DNA of 64,000 nt from Pseudomonas tructae (GCF_004214895.1 NZ_CP035952.1:2924501-2988500); one strand, 5' to 3'. Positions 38,901 to 47,463 are shown, counted from the first letter of the stretch. Numbers and translations are program-made. Notes: a model not told the origin generated them from the sequence alone.

Positions 38901-41842
38901 ACGGCATTCTTTCCCCCGGCACCGTGGTCGAGCGCATCCATGCGATTCGCGAGTTCAATGAATGCCGCGCCGGTGACCCCCGCGAAGGTACGGCCCAGTG
39001 CCCGGTGGCCAAGGCGCACCCGTTCTTCGGCCGCTACGGGCGGGCCGACTGGATGGGCGCGCGCACGGCCATGCAGCGCTGGTTCGTCGACCCGGTGGTC
39101 AACGTGCACAACGTCGACCGTGGCCTGGGCACCATCTTCACCCACGACCACCTCGGCCCATCGACTCACCAGCAACTGGGCCTGTATGCCACCGTACTGG
39201 CAGAACCGGCCGGCTCCACCTGGTACCACGCCGAAACCGGCGAGCTGCTGTACAACAGCGCCTTGCGTGAAGACGGCGGGCCGACCTCGTGGCAGGCGGT
39301 GGTGAAAACCGGCGACCTCGACGGTGACGGGCGCAACGACAGCTATCGCGAATTCTTCCTTGAGTACAGCGACTTCCAGCACGCCTATGAAGCCGGGGTG
39401 TATGTCGGTGCAGGCCCGGACGGCATCCCCAATGCCCAGGCCTACCCGGCCAGCGCCGACAGCTTCCGCTATGCGATCAATCCGCCTGTGCGGCAGAAAG
39501 CTTCGAACCTGCTGGAATCGGTGGTCGAGTCGCGCGGCGGTCTCAACCCGGGCTGCCCGAGCCGGCCGTGCCCGCAGGCGATCTCGGTGGATGACCCGGG
39601 CATGTTCGTCGTCAACTACCGCAACGAGCCTCTGGCCCTGCGTGTCTACGACCCCAACAAAGTGGCGCCGGATGGCAAGCGCGGCATGCAGGCCGACGGC
39701 CTGGGCGGTGACCTGGCTTATGCCATGCAAACCCGTACCGACCGCGCCATCCCGGCGATGAACCTGTCACCTTCGGCCATCACCTCGGCGGTCGGTCCCA
39801 CCGGTGGCACCACGCTGTTCCCGCCGCACATCAACGTCGCCGGGGCAGAGCCGGGCGACCCGTTCACACCGATGCTGCGCACCTACTCCGGTGACAACGT
39901 GCGCCTGCGCATGCATGCCGGTGGCCATGAAGAGGAACACAACGTGACCCTGCACGGCGTCAAGTGGTTGCAGAATGGTTCGGGCTTCGGCAACAGCTCC
40001 AACTCCGGGTGGAAGTCCTCGCAGATGGTGGGGATCTCCGAACAGCTGGGGTTCATGGCGCCGGTGTCGATGATCTCCAGTGCGTCCTCGCCCAACGGTG
40101 ATTATCTGTACTCGCTGGACGCGGCCCATGAAGGCTACTGGAACGGCATCTGGGGGGTCATGCGCAACTACACCACCAGCCGCAACGACCTGTTCGCGCT
40201 GCCCAACAACAGCCTACCGATGGCCGCACGCAATACCGTGGCCTTCGATGGCATCTGCCCACGCTTTACCGCCAACAGCAACGGTATCGGCACCCGGCCA
40301 ACCACCCAGCGCAGCTACGAAATCGTCGCGGCGCTGGCCAACGATATCCTCGGCAACACCCTGGGGGTGAGCATCACCGACCCGGCCGGTGCCGGCCAGC
40401 ATGTCGGCGGGCCGCTCAAGGCCAACGGCGGTACCCTGGTCTACAACAGCCGGCGCACCAGCATCCCACAGGTGACGGTGACCGACCCCGAAGACGGTGA
40501 AACCTTCACCATTGGCGGCCACAGCGGGCCGCTGCACGACCCGACCGCGATCCTCTACGTGCGCAAGGCCGACCTCGACCCAGGCACCGGCAAGCTCAAG
40601 CCCGGCGTGCCGATCGAGCCGCTGGTACTGCGCGCCGCCGCCGGCGAGTGCCTGAAAGTCACCCTGGAGAACCGCCTGCCCCTGGTGATGCCGGACCTGC
40701 CCAGCACGGCGGTGATGCAGAACGTGGTCAAGCGCGACCGCCAGGGCAGCGAAGGCTCCACCGCCTTCAACAACAACCTGATGCGCCCCTCCAGTCATGT
40801 CGGCCTGCATGCGCAACTGCTGGCCTATGACATCACCAAGTCGGACGGTGTCAACGTCGGCCAGAACCCGGTGCAGACCGTGCCGCCGCGCGCGGGCAAC
40901 AGCGGCGCCTACCCAAGCAAGGTCTACCAGTACTACGCCGGGCACCTGGAGCGCGAAGGCAAGCCGGTGCTGCAAATGGGCCGGGCGGTGGACAACATCA
41001 ACACCACCGCCATCGAGTTCGGCGGCCTTAACATCACCCCGGCCGATGTCATCAAGCAGGGGCAGAAGGGCCTGATCGGCGCCATGAGTATCCTGCCGCT
41101 GGGCGCCACCTGGAGCGAAGACGGCGCCAGCCGCGCCTCGGCCACGGTGCAGGTGCCGGGGCAAACCACTTACCGTGACTTCGCCACCCTCTGGCAGCGT
41201 TCGCTCAACATGCGTTGGGCCGATGGCCGGCCGGTGGAAGGCATTGCCACCGAAGGCAACGGCGTGCCAGGTGATCCGAAGGACAACTCGAACATGGCCA
41301 TCAACTACAAGACCGAACCGCTGTGGTTCCGCTTCGGCCTGGCCCCGGATGCGCCGTTCGGCCATGCCGATGGCAACGGCTGGGCGGATGTGCCCAACGC
41401 CCACATGGCCTACAGCAATGCCCTGGTCGGCGGCGACCCGCAAACCCCGGTGCTTTGGGCCAAGCCTGGCCAGCCGCTGCGCAACCATGTGCTGATGCCC
41501 ACCGGCGGCAGCCGCGGCATCACCTACCAGCTTGACGGACACCTGTGGCCGCTGCATGCCTACCAGGCCGAGAAGTCCGATACCGGTGGCTATCCCATGA
41601 ACCTGCCCGGTATCGGTTCGGTGCGCTTTGGCTACAACCCGCAGGCCATGTACATCGGCGCCCAGGAGAGCGTGCTGCCGGCGGCGCACTTCAGCTTCAT
41701 GCTGCCCAGCGCCGGTGGCAGCAATGCGGTGCCGGGTGACTACCTGTTCCGCGACTACGCCGCCTACGGCAACGTCTCCGGTCTGTGGGGGATCCTGCGG
41801 GTGACCAACGAAACACCACCGGCCACGCCGCCGGCGCAGTAA
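35984..41842 (+). CDS. mnxG: Giant multicopper oxidase MnxG, Mn(II) oxidase
   Basis: A 1952-residue exported protein of the MnxG/MofA multicopper oxidase class, which oxidises Mn(II) to Mn(III/IV) oxide. The signal peptide ends near VSEAA (about 27). Copper motifs appear along the chain: HIFHLHGH at 487-494, HCHFYPH at 541-547, HDHLGPSTH from 1054, HEEEH from 1315 and DGHLWPLHAY near 1853. They indicate several cupredoxin domains. Two acidic, His-containing inserts (HEEENEAEGEENEAGE near 128-145 and DDDEHEEGDDD near 640-655) may bind metal. MnxG is the second Mn oxidase known from P. putida GB-1. A sigma-54 promoter precedes it; a six-gene operon follows. ATG at 35984 is favoured by signal peptide and AGAGG; 35987 is possible. 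A long open frame on the opposite strand is only a composition effect. Confidence 0.9.
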   Translation: MMTPIKGSVLTSLLIAAATFGWQQVSEAAVRCERNLVANVVALDQPLMFNRLGAQNANGMMFALRRDVVDEHQVSLATGGAAVPGKVSLRPDKRPRPIVLRVAAGDCLTINLQNLLAYQANPNKHGIDHEEENEAEGEENEAGEGNLQGEEHFIADEQVTDRHVGFQVNGMQAVNSIADIAANTGRNGNFLIAPGASRSYTLYAEREGAFAATSQGATFGGEGAAGNVANGLFGQVVVVPKGGRTFRNTLTEEEMRLSSSGRTPTGQPIVDYQARYPQQEPWIREGKAGAPIIAMTDGNEIISSESDAIVMGSNADGSFPASTYPLESIGKRNPAIPNRLEPFRDFAAQFTDEAASTQAFPAYWADPVMGHVLEPTRDSFMINYGSGGMGAEVVANRLGVGPMHDCLSCAYEEFFLSSHTVGDVAMLVDVPANVGLENIRPGQTPSAEQVGVKASMALYPAEPANVNHSYIGDMVKFRNTHNGHEQHIFHLHGHQWLFNPNDDNSDYVDAQGIGPGVGYTYEIANGGSGNRNRVAGDAIYHCHFYPHFAQGMWSMWRVHDVFEEGTRLEVSGQNQNGYHSQPFALRSGKPAAGARALPDGEIVAGTPIPAVVPLPGKAMAPMPGKVAVIPKLAQTLVAENDDDEHEEGDDDAGHDAAPRAVGSLALVDRSEANRNADGSLKNPGFPFWIGGMENTVGQRPPTPPLDMLDPAKAQQLKNSGNALWANLDPAQVGGWDGGLPRHALDGLSAGGEAVVTTTALDFTKAITKAKAVFLPEEGTDVEQAAMSFHAKLEHPSYAVLPGKQTVARNFRTNGAAPTAGAPYYEPCMDDRAKRLTQFSGAGEFNSGERLDGMSFTGSSSFTADRPRIYKGANIQFDAVYNKVGYHFPQARIISLWEDAWAVINKQRPPEPLVMRMNTFDCVMYQHTNLIPSYYEMDDYQVRTPTDVIGQHIHLPKWDLTAADGSANGWNYEDGILSPGTVVERIHAIREFNECRAGDPREGTAQCPVAKAHPFFGRYGRADWMGARTAMQRWFVDPVVNVHNVDRGLGTIFTHDHLGPSTHQQLGLYATVLAEPAGSTWYHAETGELLYNSALREDGGPTSWQAVVKTGDLDGDGRNDSYREFFLEYSDFQHAYEAGVYVGAGPDGIPNAQAYPASADSFRYAINPPVRQKASNLLESVVESRGGLNPGCPSRPCPQAISVDDPGMFVVNYRNEPLALRVYDPNKVAPDGKRGMQADGLGGDLAYAMQTRTDRAIPAMNLSPSAITSAVGPTGGTTLFPPHINVAGAEPGDPFTPMLRTYSGDNVRLRMHAGGHEEEHNVTLHGVKWLQNGSGFGNSSNSGWKSSQMVGISEQLGFMAPVSMISSASSPNGDYLYSLDAAHEGYWNGIWGVMRNYTTSRNDLFALPNNSLPMAARNTVAFDGICPRFTANSNGIGTRPTTQRSYEIVAALANDILGNTLGVSITDPAGAGQHVGGPLKANGGTLVYNSRRTSIPQVTVTDPEDGETFTIGGHSGPLHDPTAILYVRKADLDPGTGKLKPGVPIEPLVLRAAAGECLKVTLENRLPLVMPDLPSTAVMQNVVKRDRQGSEGSTAFNNNLMRPSSHVGLHAQLLAYDITKSDGVNVGQNPVQTVPPRAGNSGAYPSKVYQYYAGHLEREGKPVLQMGRAVDNINTTAIEFGGLNITPADVIKQGQKGLIGAMSILPLGATWSEDGASRASATVQVPGQTTYRDFATLWQRSLNMRWADGRPVEGIATEGNGVPGDPKDNSNMAINYKTEPLWFRFGLAPDAPFGHADGNGWADVPNAHMAYSNALVGGDPQTPVLWAKPGQPLRNHVLMPTGGSRGITYQLDGHLWPLHAYQAEKSDTGGYPMNLPGIGSVRFGYNPQAMYIGAQESVLPAAHFSFMLPSAGGSNAVPGDYLFRDYAAYGNVSGLWGILRVTNETPPATPPAQ

Positions 41843-41858
41843 ACGAGGGGGAGAGGTC

Positions 41859-43838
41859 ATGAACAAGAAGAATCGACCGCTGTACCTGGGCCTGCTGGCG
41901 GGCCTGACTCTGATCGGCCTGGGGGTGAGTTATGAAAGCCTGTGGTGCGACCCGCGCAGCGAGCTGGCCGACAGCGACCCGCAGGCCTTGCACACCCTCA
42001 GCCGCGACGGTGTCACTGTCGAGTTCGAGGCGCGGCCATTGGGGGCGGGCGGGGTACTGAGCGAAGGCAGCTTTGCCAGCGTACGCTTCAAGATCACCGA
42101 TCAGAACAGCGGCCAGCCGTTGTCCGGGGTGTCTCCTGGCGCCTGGCTCGACCCTGCGCTGACCGGCGAGGCGGCCAAGGACCGCAACACCAGCTGCAAG
42201 GCGCGGGTGGCGTTGTTTCTCAAGAGCAGCATTGGCGCACGGCCGCTATTGGACCTCAACAGCTACTTCCTGTTGGTGCTCAACAAGGACGCCAGCCTCA
42301 CCGTGATCGACCCGTCGGTGTCGGTGGGCGGCGTCACCAGCACCCTGGCCCGCATCGAACTGCCGGGCACGCCGATGGATTGGGTGGCGAGCAAGGACGA
42401 TAAGCAAGTCTATGTGTCGATACCAGAGCGCGGTGAAGTGGCGCTGATCGACACCGAGACCTTCCAGCGCGTCGCCAACCTGCCTGCCGGCAACCAGCCG
42501 CTGCGCCTGGCGATGCAGCCCGACCAGCGCCTGCTGTGGGTTGGCAACAACGCCAGCGACCCGGCGCTGAGCGGGGTGACGGTGATCGACGTGCCCAGCC
42601 GCAAGACCCTGAAGTTTTTCGCCACCGGTGCCGGCCACCATGAGATCGCTTTCAGCGCCGATTCGCGCTACGCCTTTGTCAGCAACCGCGACAGCGGCAC
42701 CCTGAGCGTGATCGATGCCAGCGAGATGCGCCTGGTCAAGACCCTCAAGGTCGGCTCGCACCCCTTGTCGGTGGCCTATTCACAGCTGTCCCAGGCGGTC
42801 TACGTGGCCGACGGGCGTGACGGCAGCATCAGCGTCATCGATGCCCGCAGTCACAGCCGCCGCCATCTGATCGAAGGCAAGCAGGGCCTGGGGCCGATGC
42901 GCTTCAGCAATGACGGGCGCTTCGGCATCGTCCTCAATACCCTGGAGAACCAGGCAATGGTCATCGACGCCAGCAGCGACCGGCTGATTCACAGCCTGCC
43001 GGTGGCCGCCGAACCCTACCAACTGACCTTCACCCAGGCCTATGCCTACATTCGCGGGCTGGCATCGCCCAAGGTCAGCATGATCAACCTGAGCAGCCTG
43101 GGCGAAGGTCGCCAGCCCATCGTCCAGGGTTTCGAGGCCGGGCCTGCAGCGCCGCGCCAGGCCGGCGACCTGCCGCTGGCCCAGGGCCTGACCGTGGCCC
43201 GTGACGAGAACTCGGTGTTCGTGGTCAACCCGGTGGACAACACCACCTACTTCTACGCCGAAGGCATGAACGCGCCGATGTCCGGCTACGCCAACCGCGG
43301 CCACAGTGCCCGTGCTGCGCTGGTGATCGACCGCAGCCTGCGCGAGGTGGCGCCGGGGGTCTACAGTTCGACCGTCAAGCTGCCGGCTGCGGGCACCTTC
43401 GATGTCGCCTTCCTGCTCAACCAGCCGCAGATCATCCATTGCTTCAGCACCGAGGTGGCAGCGTCCAGCAGCGCGCCCCACCGGCAGGCGCCGCAAATCG
43501 AGTTCCTTATCGACCGCTCGGCGCTGGTCCAGGGCCAGCCTTATGTCGCGCGCTTTCGCATCAGCGAGGGCAACGGCACGCCGCGCACCGGGATCAAGGA
43601 CCTGAGCCTGCGCTACTTTCTTGCGCCCACCTCGCGGGCCCGCACCGGCGTGGTCAGGGAAGTCGGCGAGGGCATCTACGAGGCGTCGCTGGAGCCGCTG
43701 GAAGCGGGCGCCTGGTACCTGCACGTGCAGGCGCCGTCGCTGGGCAAGCGCTTTGCCGAAAACAACTACACCAGCTTGCGGGTTCTGCCTGCGGCCGCCC
43801 AACAAGCATCCGACGCCGGTTCAAGGAGTGTGCAATGA
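41859..43838 (+). CDS. Membrane-anchored beta-propeller protein with flanking YtkA-like domains
   Basis: A 659-residue protein with one N-terminal hydrophobic helix (YLGLLAGLTLIGLGV, residues 9-23) that is a signal anchor or uncleaved signal peptide. The middle ~350 residues are YVTN/YncE-like beta-propeller repeats (SLTVIDPSVSVGG, VALIDTETFQRVANLPAG, LSVIDASEMRLVKTLKVG, ISVIDARSHSRRHLIEG). An N-terminal domain (VTVEFEARPLG...VRFKITDQNSGQPLSG) and a C-terminal domain (PYVARFRISEGNGTPRTGIKDLSLRYF) look like two halves of YtkA/FixH-type beta-sandwich folds. Cys residues at SLWCDPR and QIIHCFSTE may bind copper. It is 16 bases after mnxG and overlaps the following SCO gene by 4 bases. Its role is unknown; a metal-carrying scaffold for MnxG is plausible. 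Confidence 0.7.
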   Translation: MNKKNRPLYLGLLAGLTLIGLGVSYESLWCDPRSELADSDPQALHTLSRDGVTVEFEARPLGAGGVLSEGSFASVRFKITDQNSGQPLSGVSPGAWLDPALTGEAAKDRNTSCKARVALFLKSSIGARPLLDLNSYFLLVLNKDASLTVIDPSVSVGGVTSTLARIELPGTPMDWVASKDDKQVYVSIPERGEVALIDTETFQRVANLPAGNQPLRLAMQPDQRLLWVGNNASDPALSGVTVIDVPSRKTLKFFATGAGHHEIAFSADSRYAFVSNRDSGTLSVIDASEMRLVKTLKVGSHPLSVAYSQLSQAVYVADGRDGSISVIDARSHSRRHLIEGKQGLGPMRFSNDGRFGIVLNTLENQAMVIDASSDRLIHSLPVAAEPYQLTFTQAYAYIRGLASPKVSMINLSSLGEGRQPIVQGFEAGPAAPRQAGDLPLAQGLTVARDENSVFVVNPVDNTTYFYAEGMNAPMSGYANRGHSARAALVIDRSLREVAPGVYSSTVKLPAAGTFDVAFLLNQPQIIHCFSTEVAASSSAPHRQAPQIEFLIDRSALVQGQPYVARFRISEGNGTPRTGIKDLSLRYFLAPTSRARTGVVREVGEGIYEASLEPLEAGAWYLHVQAPSLGKRFAENNYTSLRVLPAAAQQASDAGSRSVQ

Positions 43839-44482
43839 AACTGCTCGATCGCTGCAGACTGTTCAGCCTCTGCCTGCTCGCCGCAAGCCTGGGCACCGCC
43901 CTGGCCCATAACGGTGTCGACCACAGCGCCCATGGTGCGCCGGCGGCCCATCAGGAAAAAACCTCGGTGCGTTTTGCCGATGTCTCGCTGCTTGACCAGA
44001 ACGGCATGCCGGTCCGCCTGGAAAAGGACCTGGTGGCCGACCACCTGGTGGTCATGGGCTTTATCTACACCAGCTGCACCACGGTGTGCCCGGTGGTGTC
44101 GTCGATCATGGCCAAGGTACAGAAGCAGCTGGGTGGCCGGGTCGGCAGCGAGGTGCAGATGGTGTCGATCAGCGTCGACCCCCAGCGCGATGACCCCAAG
44201 CGCCTGCTGGGCTACGCGCAGACGTTCCAGAACGGCCCCGGCTGGAGCTGGCTGACCGGCACCCCGTATGCGATCAATGAAACCCTCAAGGGCCTGGGCA
44301 GCTTCAGTGCCGACCTTGGCCAGCATCCGCCGCTGATCCTGGTCGGTGATGGCCACAGCGGCCACTGGACGCGTTTTTACGGCTTTACCGACCCGCAATC
44401 GCTGATCAGCGAAATCGATCGCCTCAGCGCCCGCCGGGTGCACGCCAAGCACACTGCCATTGCCCAGGAGGTGCAACCATGA
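43835..44482 (+). CDS. SCO1/SenC copper chaperone
   Basis: A 215-residue periplasmic SCO1/SenC protein. The signal peptide ends near GTALA. A His-rich segment (HNGVDHSAHGAPAAH) follows directly and could bind copper. The thioredoxin-like domain has the CxxxC copper motif in YTSCTTVCPVV and SISVDPQRDDP. The distal histidine of SCO proteins is plausibly in LGQHPPLILVG. It probably inserts copper into MnxG. Its start codon overlaps the preceding stop by 4 bases (ATGA), with AAGGAG upstream. The next gene encodes a second SCO protein, again with a 4-base overlap. Confidence 0.9.
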   Translation: MKLLDRCRLFSLCLLAASLGTALAHNGVDHSAHGAPAAHQEKTSVRFADVSLLDQNGMPVRLEKDLVADHLVVMGFIYTSCTTVCPVVSSIMAKVQKQLGGRVGSEVQMVSISVDPQRDDPKRLLGYAQTFQNGPGWSWLTGTPYAINETLKGLGSFSADLGQHPPLILVGDGHSGHWTRFYGFTDPQSLISEIDRLSARRVHAKHTAIAQEVQP

Positions 44483-45120
44483 GTGCCGTCCGACGTGGCA
44501 TGCGCAGCACCGACTGGCTGGCGCTGGCCCTGTGTTTGTGGATCCTCAGTTCCGTGGCCCTGGCCCATGAAGGGCACGGGCAGCCGCCAGCAGAGGCGCC
44601 GGTGGCCAGCGAGGGCGGCACCCGTGATGCCCGCACCTACTTCACCGATACCGTGCTGCAGGACCAGAACGGCCGCAGCTTGCGTTTTTACGAAGATGTG
44701 CTCAAGGACCGGGTGGTGCTGCTCAATGTGATTTTCACCCACTGCAACGACGCCTGCCCGCTGATCACCCGCAAGCTGCGCGAAGTGCGCGAGGCCCTGG
44801 GGGCGGAGGCTGCCAGCAAGGTCACCTTCATTTCCCTGAGCAGCGACCCGCAGAACGACACGCCGCAAGTGCTCAAGGCCTTTGCCGAAAAACAGGGAGT
44901 AGACAGTGCCAACTGGCTGTTCCTGACCGGCGACAAGGCGCAGATGGATCGGGTGCTGGCGCGCCTGGGCCACCTGATTCCCAGCCCCGAGCAACACTCG
45001 ACGCAACTGATTGCCGGTGACGTGGCCAACAAGCGCTGGAGCAAGATCCGCCCGGACGCCCCGGCGCAAGCCATTGCCCAGCGCCTGCAGCTGCTGTCGC
45101 AACCCTTGGCGGGGCGTTGA
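44479..45120 (+). CDS. Second SCO1/SenC copper chaperone of the mnxG operon
   Basis: A 213-residue periplasmic protein with the SCO domain: CNDACPL in IFTHCNDACPL, SLSSDPQNDTP, LTGDKAQMDRVL and a C-terminal QHSTQLIAG segment. A short His-containing stretch (HEGHGQPPAEA) follows the signal peptide. It is related to, but clearly diverged from, the SCO protein encoded just upstream and to the SCO domain of the fusion protein near mcoA. It is thus the third SCO domain in the window. A tandem pair could serve different copper sites in MnxG, or one could act as a thiol reductant. The start overlaps the previous stop by 4 bases. Confidence 0.88.
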   Translation: MSAVRRGMRSTDWLALALCLWILSSVALAHEGHGQPPAEAPVASEGGTRDARTYFTDTVLQDQNGRSLRFYEDVLKDRVVLLNVIFTHCNDACPLITRKLREVREALGAEAASKVTFISLSSDPQNDTPQVLKAFAEKQGVDSANWLFLTGDKAQMDRVLARLGHLIPSPEQHSTQLIAGDVANKRWSKIRPDAPAQAIAQRLQLLSQPLAGR

Positions 45121-45125
45121 AGACC

Positions 45126-46661
45126 ATGCCCGCGCACCTGCGCATCGGCCTGCTGTTGAGCGTGCTGGTGACCAGCACCTTGGCCTGCGCCCTCGACCTC
45201 AGCCCTCAGGAACAGGCCGGCAAACGCCTGTACCGCGAAGGCCTGTCGAGCAGCGATGCCCAGGTGTCGGCGCGGGTCGGCGCCGCCGACATGCTGGTGC
45301 CGGCCAGTGTCGTGCCCTGCGCCAGTTGTCACGGTAACGATGGCCTGGGCCGGGCCGAAGGCGGGGTGCGCCCGCCGTCGCTGAACTGGCAACGCCTGGC
45401 CGGCGGGCAGGGTGCGCGACAGGTCAATGGTCGCCGCTACCCGGCCTATTCCGAGGGTCTTGTGGCCCGCGCGATTCAGGAGGGGCGCGACCCGGCCGGC
45501 AATCGCCTGGATCCTGCGATGCCGCGCTTTGTCCTGAGCATGGCCGATCAGCGCAACCTGACGGCTTACCTCAAACGCCTGGCCGATGACCGCGACCCGG
45601 GCCTGGAAGAACAGACCCTGCGCCTGGGGACCTTGCTGCCGACCCGCGGCGCGCTGGCCGAACCTGCGCGGGTGGTGGCGGCGGTGCTGAACGATCGCCT
45701 GGCGCAGATCAACCGCCAAGGTGGCATTCATGGCCGCACCTTGCAGTTGGTCAACCTCGACCCCGGGATTGATCAGGCCAGTGCCGAGCAGGCGCTGGGC
45801 CAATTGATTGACCAGGAGCGGGTGTTCGCCCTGGTCGCGCCGATGGCGCCGGCCCTGGATGCCAGCCTGATAGCCCGCCTGGAGCAGGCGCGCCTGCCCA
45901 TGATCGGCGCAGCCCCACAGTTGTCCAGCAGCCCCCAGGTGTTCGACCCGTTGCCCGGTTTACGCGAGCAACTGCTCAGCCTGGCCGACTACGCCCAAGG
46001 CAGCCTGTCGTTGCAGCAGGCCCAGGTCAGCATCGTTTATGCCGACGCCAGTTTTGCCGCCCTGGCGGCCACCCTGCGTCAGGCGCTGCTTGAGCGTGGC
46101 TGGAGCAACGTCAGCGTCGCGCCGTTCGAGCAGCAGGCCGTACCGGGGCAGGCGCTTTTCTACCTCGGCAAAGCATCGGGTTTCAGCCGGCTGACCGAGG
46201 CCCTGCAACAGTCCGGACGCACGCCCTACCTGTTTGCGGTATCGAGCCAGGTCGCCAGCGAGCTGTTATTGGTGCCGCAAGACTGGTCGCGGCGGGTATT
46301 TCTTGCCTATCCGTTCATTCCCAGTGACTGGACGCCGCAAGGGCGCGAAGCGCTCACTGCGATGCGCCAGCGCCAGGGCCTGGATGGCCGTCAGGGCGTG
46401 TTGCAGGTCAGTACCTGGTGCGCGGTGCAACTGCTCGAAGAAGCGCTCAAACGCGCCGGGCGTGATGCCAGCCGCGAGAAACTGACCCTGGCCCTGGAAG
46501 GCCTGCATGATGTGCAAACCGGCCTGACCCCGGCCCTGGGCTTTGGCCCCGGACGGCGCCAGGGCTTGAACGGCGCGCATGTGGTCACCGTTGAAATGCC
46601 CGGCCCGGTGTTCTACCCGGTTGCCGCCTACCAGAGCGTTGTTGAAACGAGGTCGCCATGA
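45126..46661 (+). CDS. Cytochrome c fused to a Peripla_BP_6-type binding protein
   Basis: A 511-residue exported protein. A signal peptide (to TLACA) is followed by a cytochrome c domain with haem motif CASCHG near residue 66 and a C-terminal methionine in DPAMPRFVLSMAD. The next ~360 residues are a type I periplasmic binding-protein fold of the branched-chain amino acid (LivJ) kind (RLGTLLPTRGALAEPARVVAAVLNDRLAQINRQGG, RVFALVAPMAPALDASL). Such fused proteins are rare; the binding domain may have become a scaffold or sensor. The gene sits in the mnxG operon between SCO and SurA-like genes. A TTG at 45117 would overlap the upstream stop codon, so that start is possible too; I chose the ATG at 45126. 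Confidence 0.8.
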   Translation: MPAHLRIGLLLSVLVTSTLACALDLSPQEQAGKRLYREGLSSSDAQVSARVGAADMLVPASVVPCASCHGNDGLGRAEGGVRPPSLNWQRLAGGQGARQVNGRRYPAYSEGLVARAIQEGRDPAGNRLDPAMPRFVLSMADQRNLTAYLKRLADDRDPGLEEQTLRLGTLLPTRGALAEPARVVAAVLNDRLAQINRQGGIHGRTLQLVNLDPGIDQASAEQALGQLIDQERVFALVAPMAPALDASLIARLEQARLPMIGAAPQLSSSPQVFDPLPGLREQLLSLADYAQGSLSLQQAQVSIVYADASFAALAATLRQALLERGWSNVSVAPFEQQAVPGQALFYLGKASGFSRLTEALQQSGRTPYLFAVSSQVASELLLVPQDWSRRVFLAYPFIPSDWTPQGREALTAMRQRQGLDGRQGVLQVSTWCAVQLLEEALKRAGRDASREKLTLALEGLHDVQTGLTPALGFGPGRRQGLNGAHVVTVEMPGPVFYPVAAYQSVVETRSP

Positions 46662-47305
46662 ACCGCCTGATGCCCTTGCTGCTGTGCCTGTTGGCCCTGT
46701 CGCTGCACGCTGCCGACGGGCCTCCCGCGGCCCGGGTCAATGGCGTGGAAATCAGCCAGCTGCGCCTGGAGCGTTACTTTACCGAGTACCTGGAGGATCA
46801 GGGCAGGGCGCTGACCAGCATCCGCAACCCCAGCGTCTACAAGCGCCTGCGCCAACAGGCGTTGAACGACCTGATCGACCGCGAACTGCTGTGGCAGGAA
46901 GCCCAGCGCCAGGGCGTGACGGTCAGCGATGATGAAGTAGCGGCGCGTATCGCTCACTTGCGCCAGGCATTCGGTTCGGCGCAAACCTTCGAACGGCGCC
47001 TGGCCGAGGCGGGTTTCGATGCCCAGAGCTTTAGCGCCTACACCCGTCAGGAAATGGCCGCGCAGCAGGTCTTTCAAGCCGCCAGCCGCGTACCGGAGCC
47101 AAGCCAGGCGCAGGTGCTGGCGTTCTATGAGGCCAATGGCAAAACCTTTGCCGGTGCGCAGAACCAAAGCCAGGATGACCCTGTCCAACGCGAGCAGGGA
47201 CTTGCACTGGCTAAAACCCTTCTTATCGATCAACTGCAGACGCAAGCGCGTCAGGCGTTGTTGCAACGCTTGCGTGATAGCGGTCAACTGCAACGTATCG
47301 ACTGA
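46658..47305 (+). CDS. SurA N-terminal-domain chaperone without PPIase domain
   Basis: A 215-residue exported protein resembling the N-terminal chaperone part of SurA/PrsA-type proteins (ARVNGVEISQLRLERYFTEYLEDQ, LRQQALNDLIDRELLWQEAQRQGVTVSDDEV). I see no parvulin PPIase domain; the C-terminal ~70 residues are helical and end in LRDSGQLQRID. A signal peptide ends near LHAAD. It is the last gene of the mnxG operon and probably chaperones one of the large exported proteins, perhaps MnxG, in the periplasm. It overlaps the preceding gene by 4 bases. The operon's terminator is not obvious, although the CCCCC-N6-GGGG box just downstream could form a hairpin. Confidence 0.75.
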   Translation: MNRLMPLLLCLLALSLHAADGPPAARVNGVEISQLRLERYFTEYLEDQGRALTSIRNPSVYKRLRQQALNDLIDRELLWQEAQRQGVTVSDDEVAARIAHLRQAFGSAQTFERRLAEAGFDAQSFSAYTRQEMAAQQVFQAASRVPEPSQAQVLAFYEANGKTFAGAQNQSQDDPVQREQGLALAKTLLIDQLQTQARQALLQRLRDSGQLQRID

Positions 47306-47316
47306 GCGCAACGCCG

Positions 47317-47373
47317 CCCCCAATGTTGGGGCCACGGCTAGGGGCAAAACGCCATCTACCCCCGGGATTGGGG
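47317..47373. promoter_or_regulatory. Two putative enhancer boxes upstream of the receiver gene
   Basis: CCCCCAATGTTGGGG (47317-47331) and CCCCCGGGATTGGGG (47359-47373) are both CCCCC-N6-GGGG. They lie 117-131 and 75-89 bases upstream of a sigma-54-like promoter. The first could also fold as a terminator hairpin for the mnxG operon. Confidence 0.6.
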
Positions 47374-47447
47374 AAGGGGTGAGCACCCGTTTGCGTCTAT
47401 GCTTACAGAATCAACGACATAGCACAGTGATTTGCGCCGTATCACGC

Positions 47448-47463
47448 TGGCACGAAGCATGCG
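47448..47463 (+). promoter_or_regulatory. Putative sigma-54 promoter of the receiver-T2SS-csgEFG operon
   Basis: TGGCACGAAGCATGCG matches the -24 element TGGCACG exactly, with GG and GC 10 bases apart; the -12 element is ATGC rather than TTGC. It lies 72 bases before the GTG start of the receiver gene. Confidence 0.65.

Noticed and set aside
36017..39730. A 1237-codon open frame on the minus strand opposite mnxG
   Set aside because: It mirrors the codon structure of a GC-rich gene and encodes no recognisable domain, while the plus strand has clear multicopper oxidase motifs.
47317..47331. CCCCCAATGTTGGGG as a simple intrinsic terminator of the mnxG operon
   Set aside because: It lacks a T-run and a second similar box follows with a sigma-54-like promoter, so a regulator site is preferred; a dual role is not excluded.
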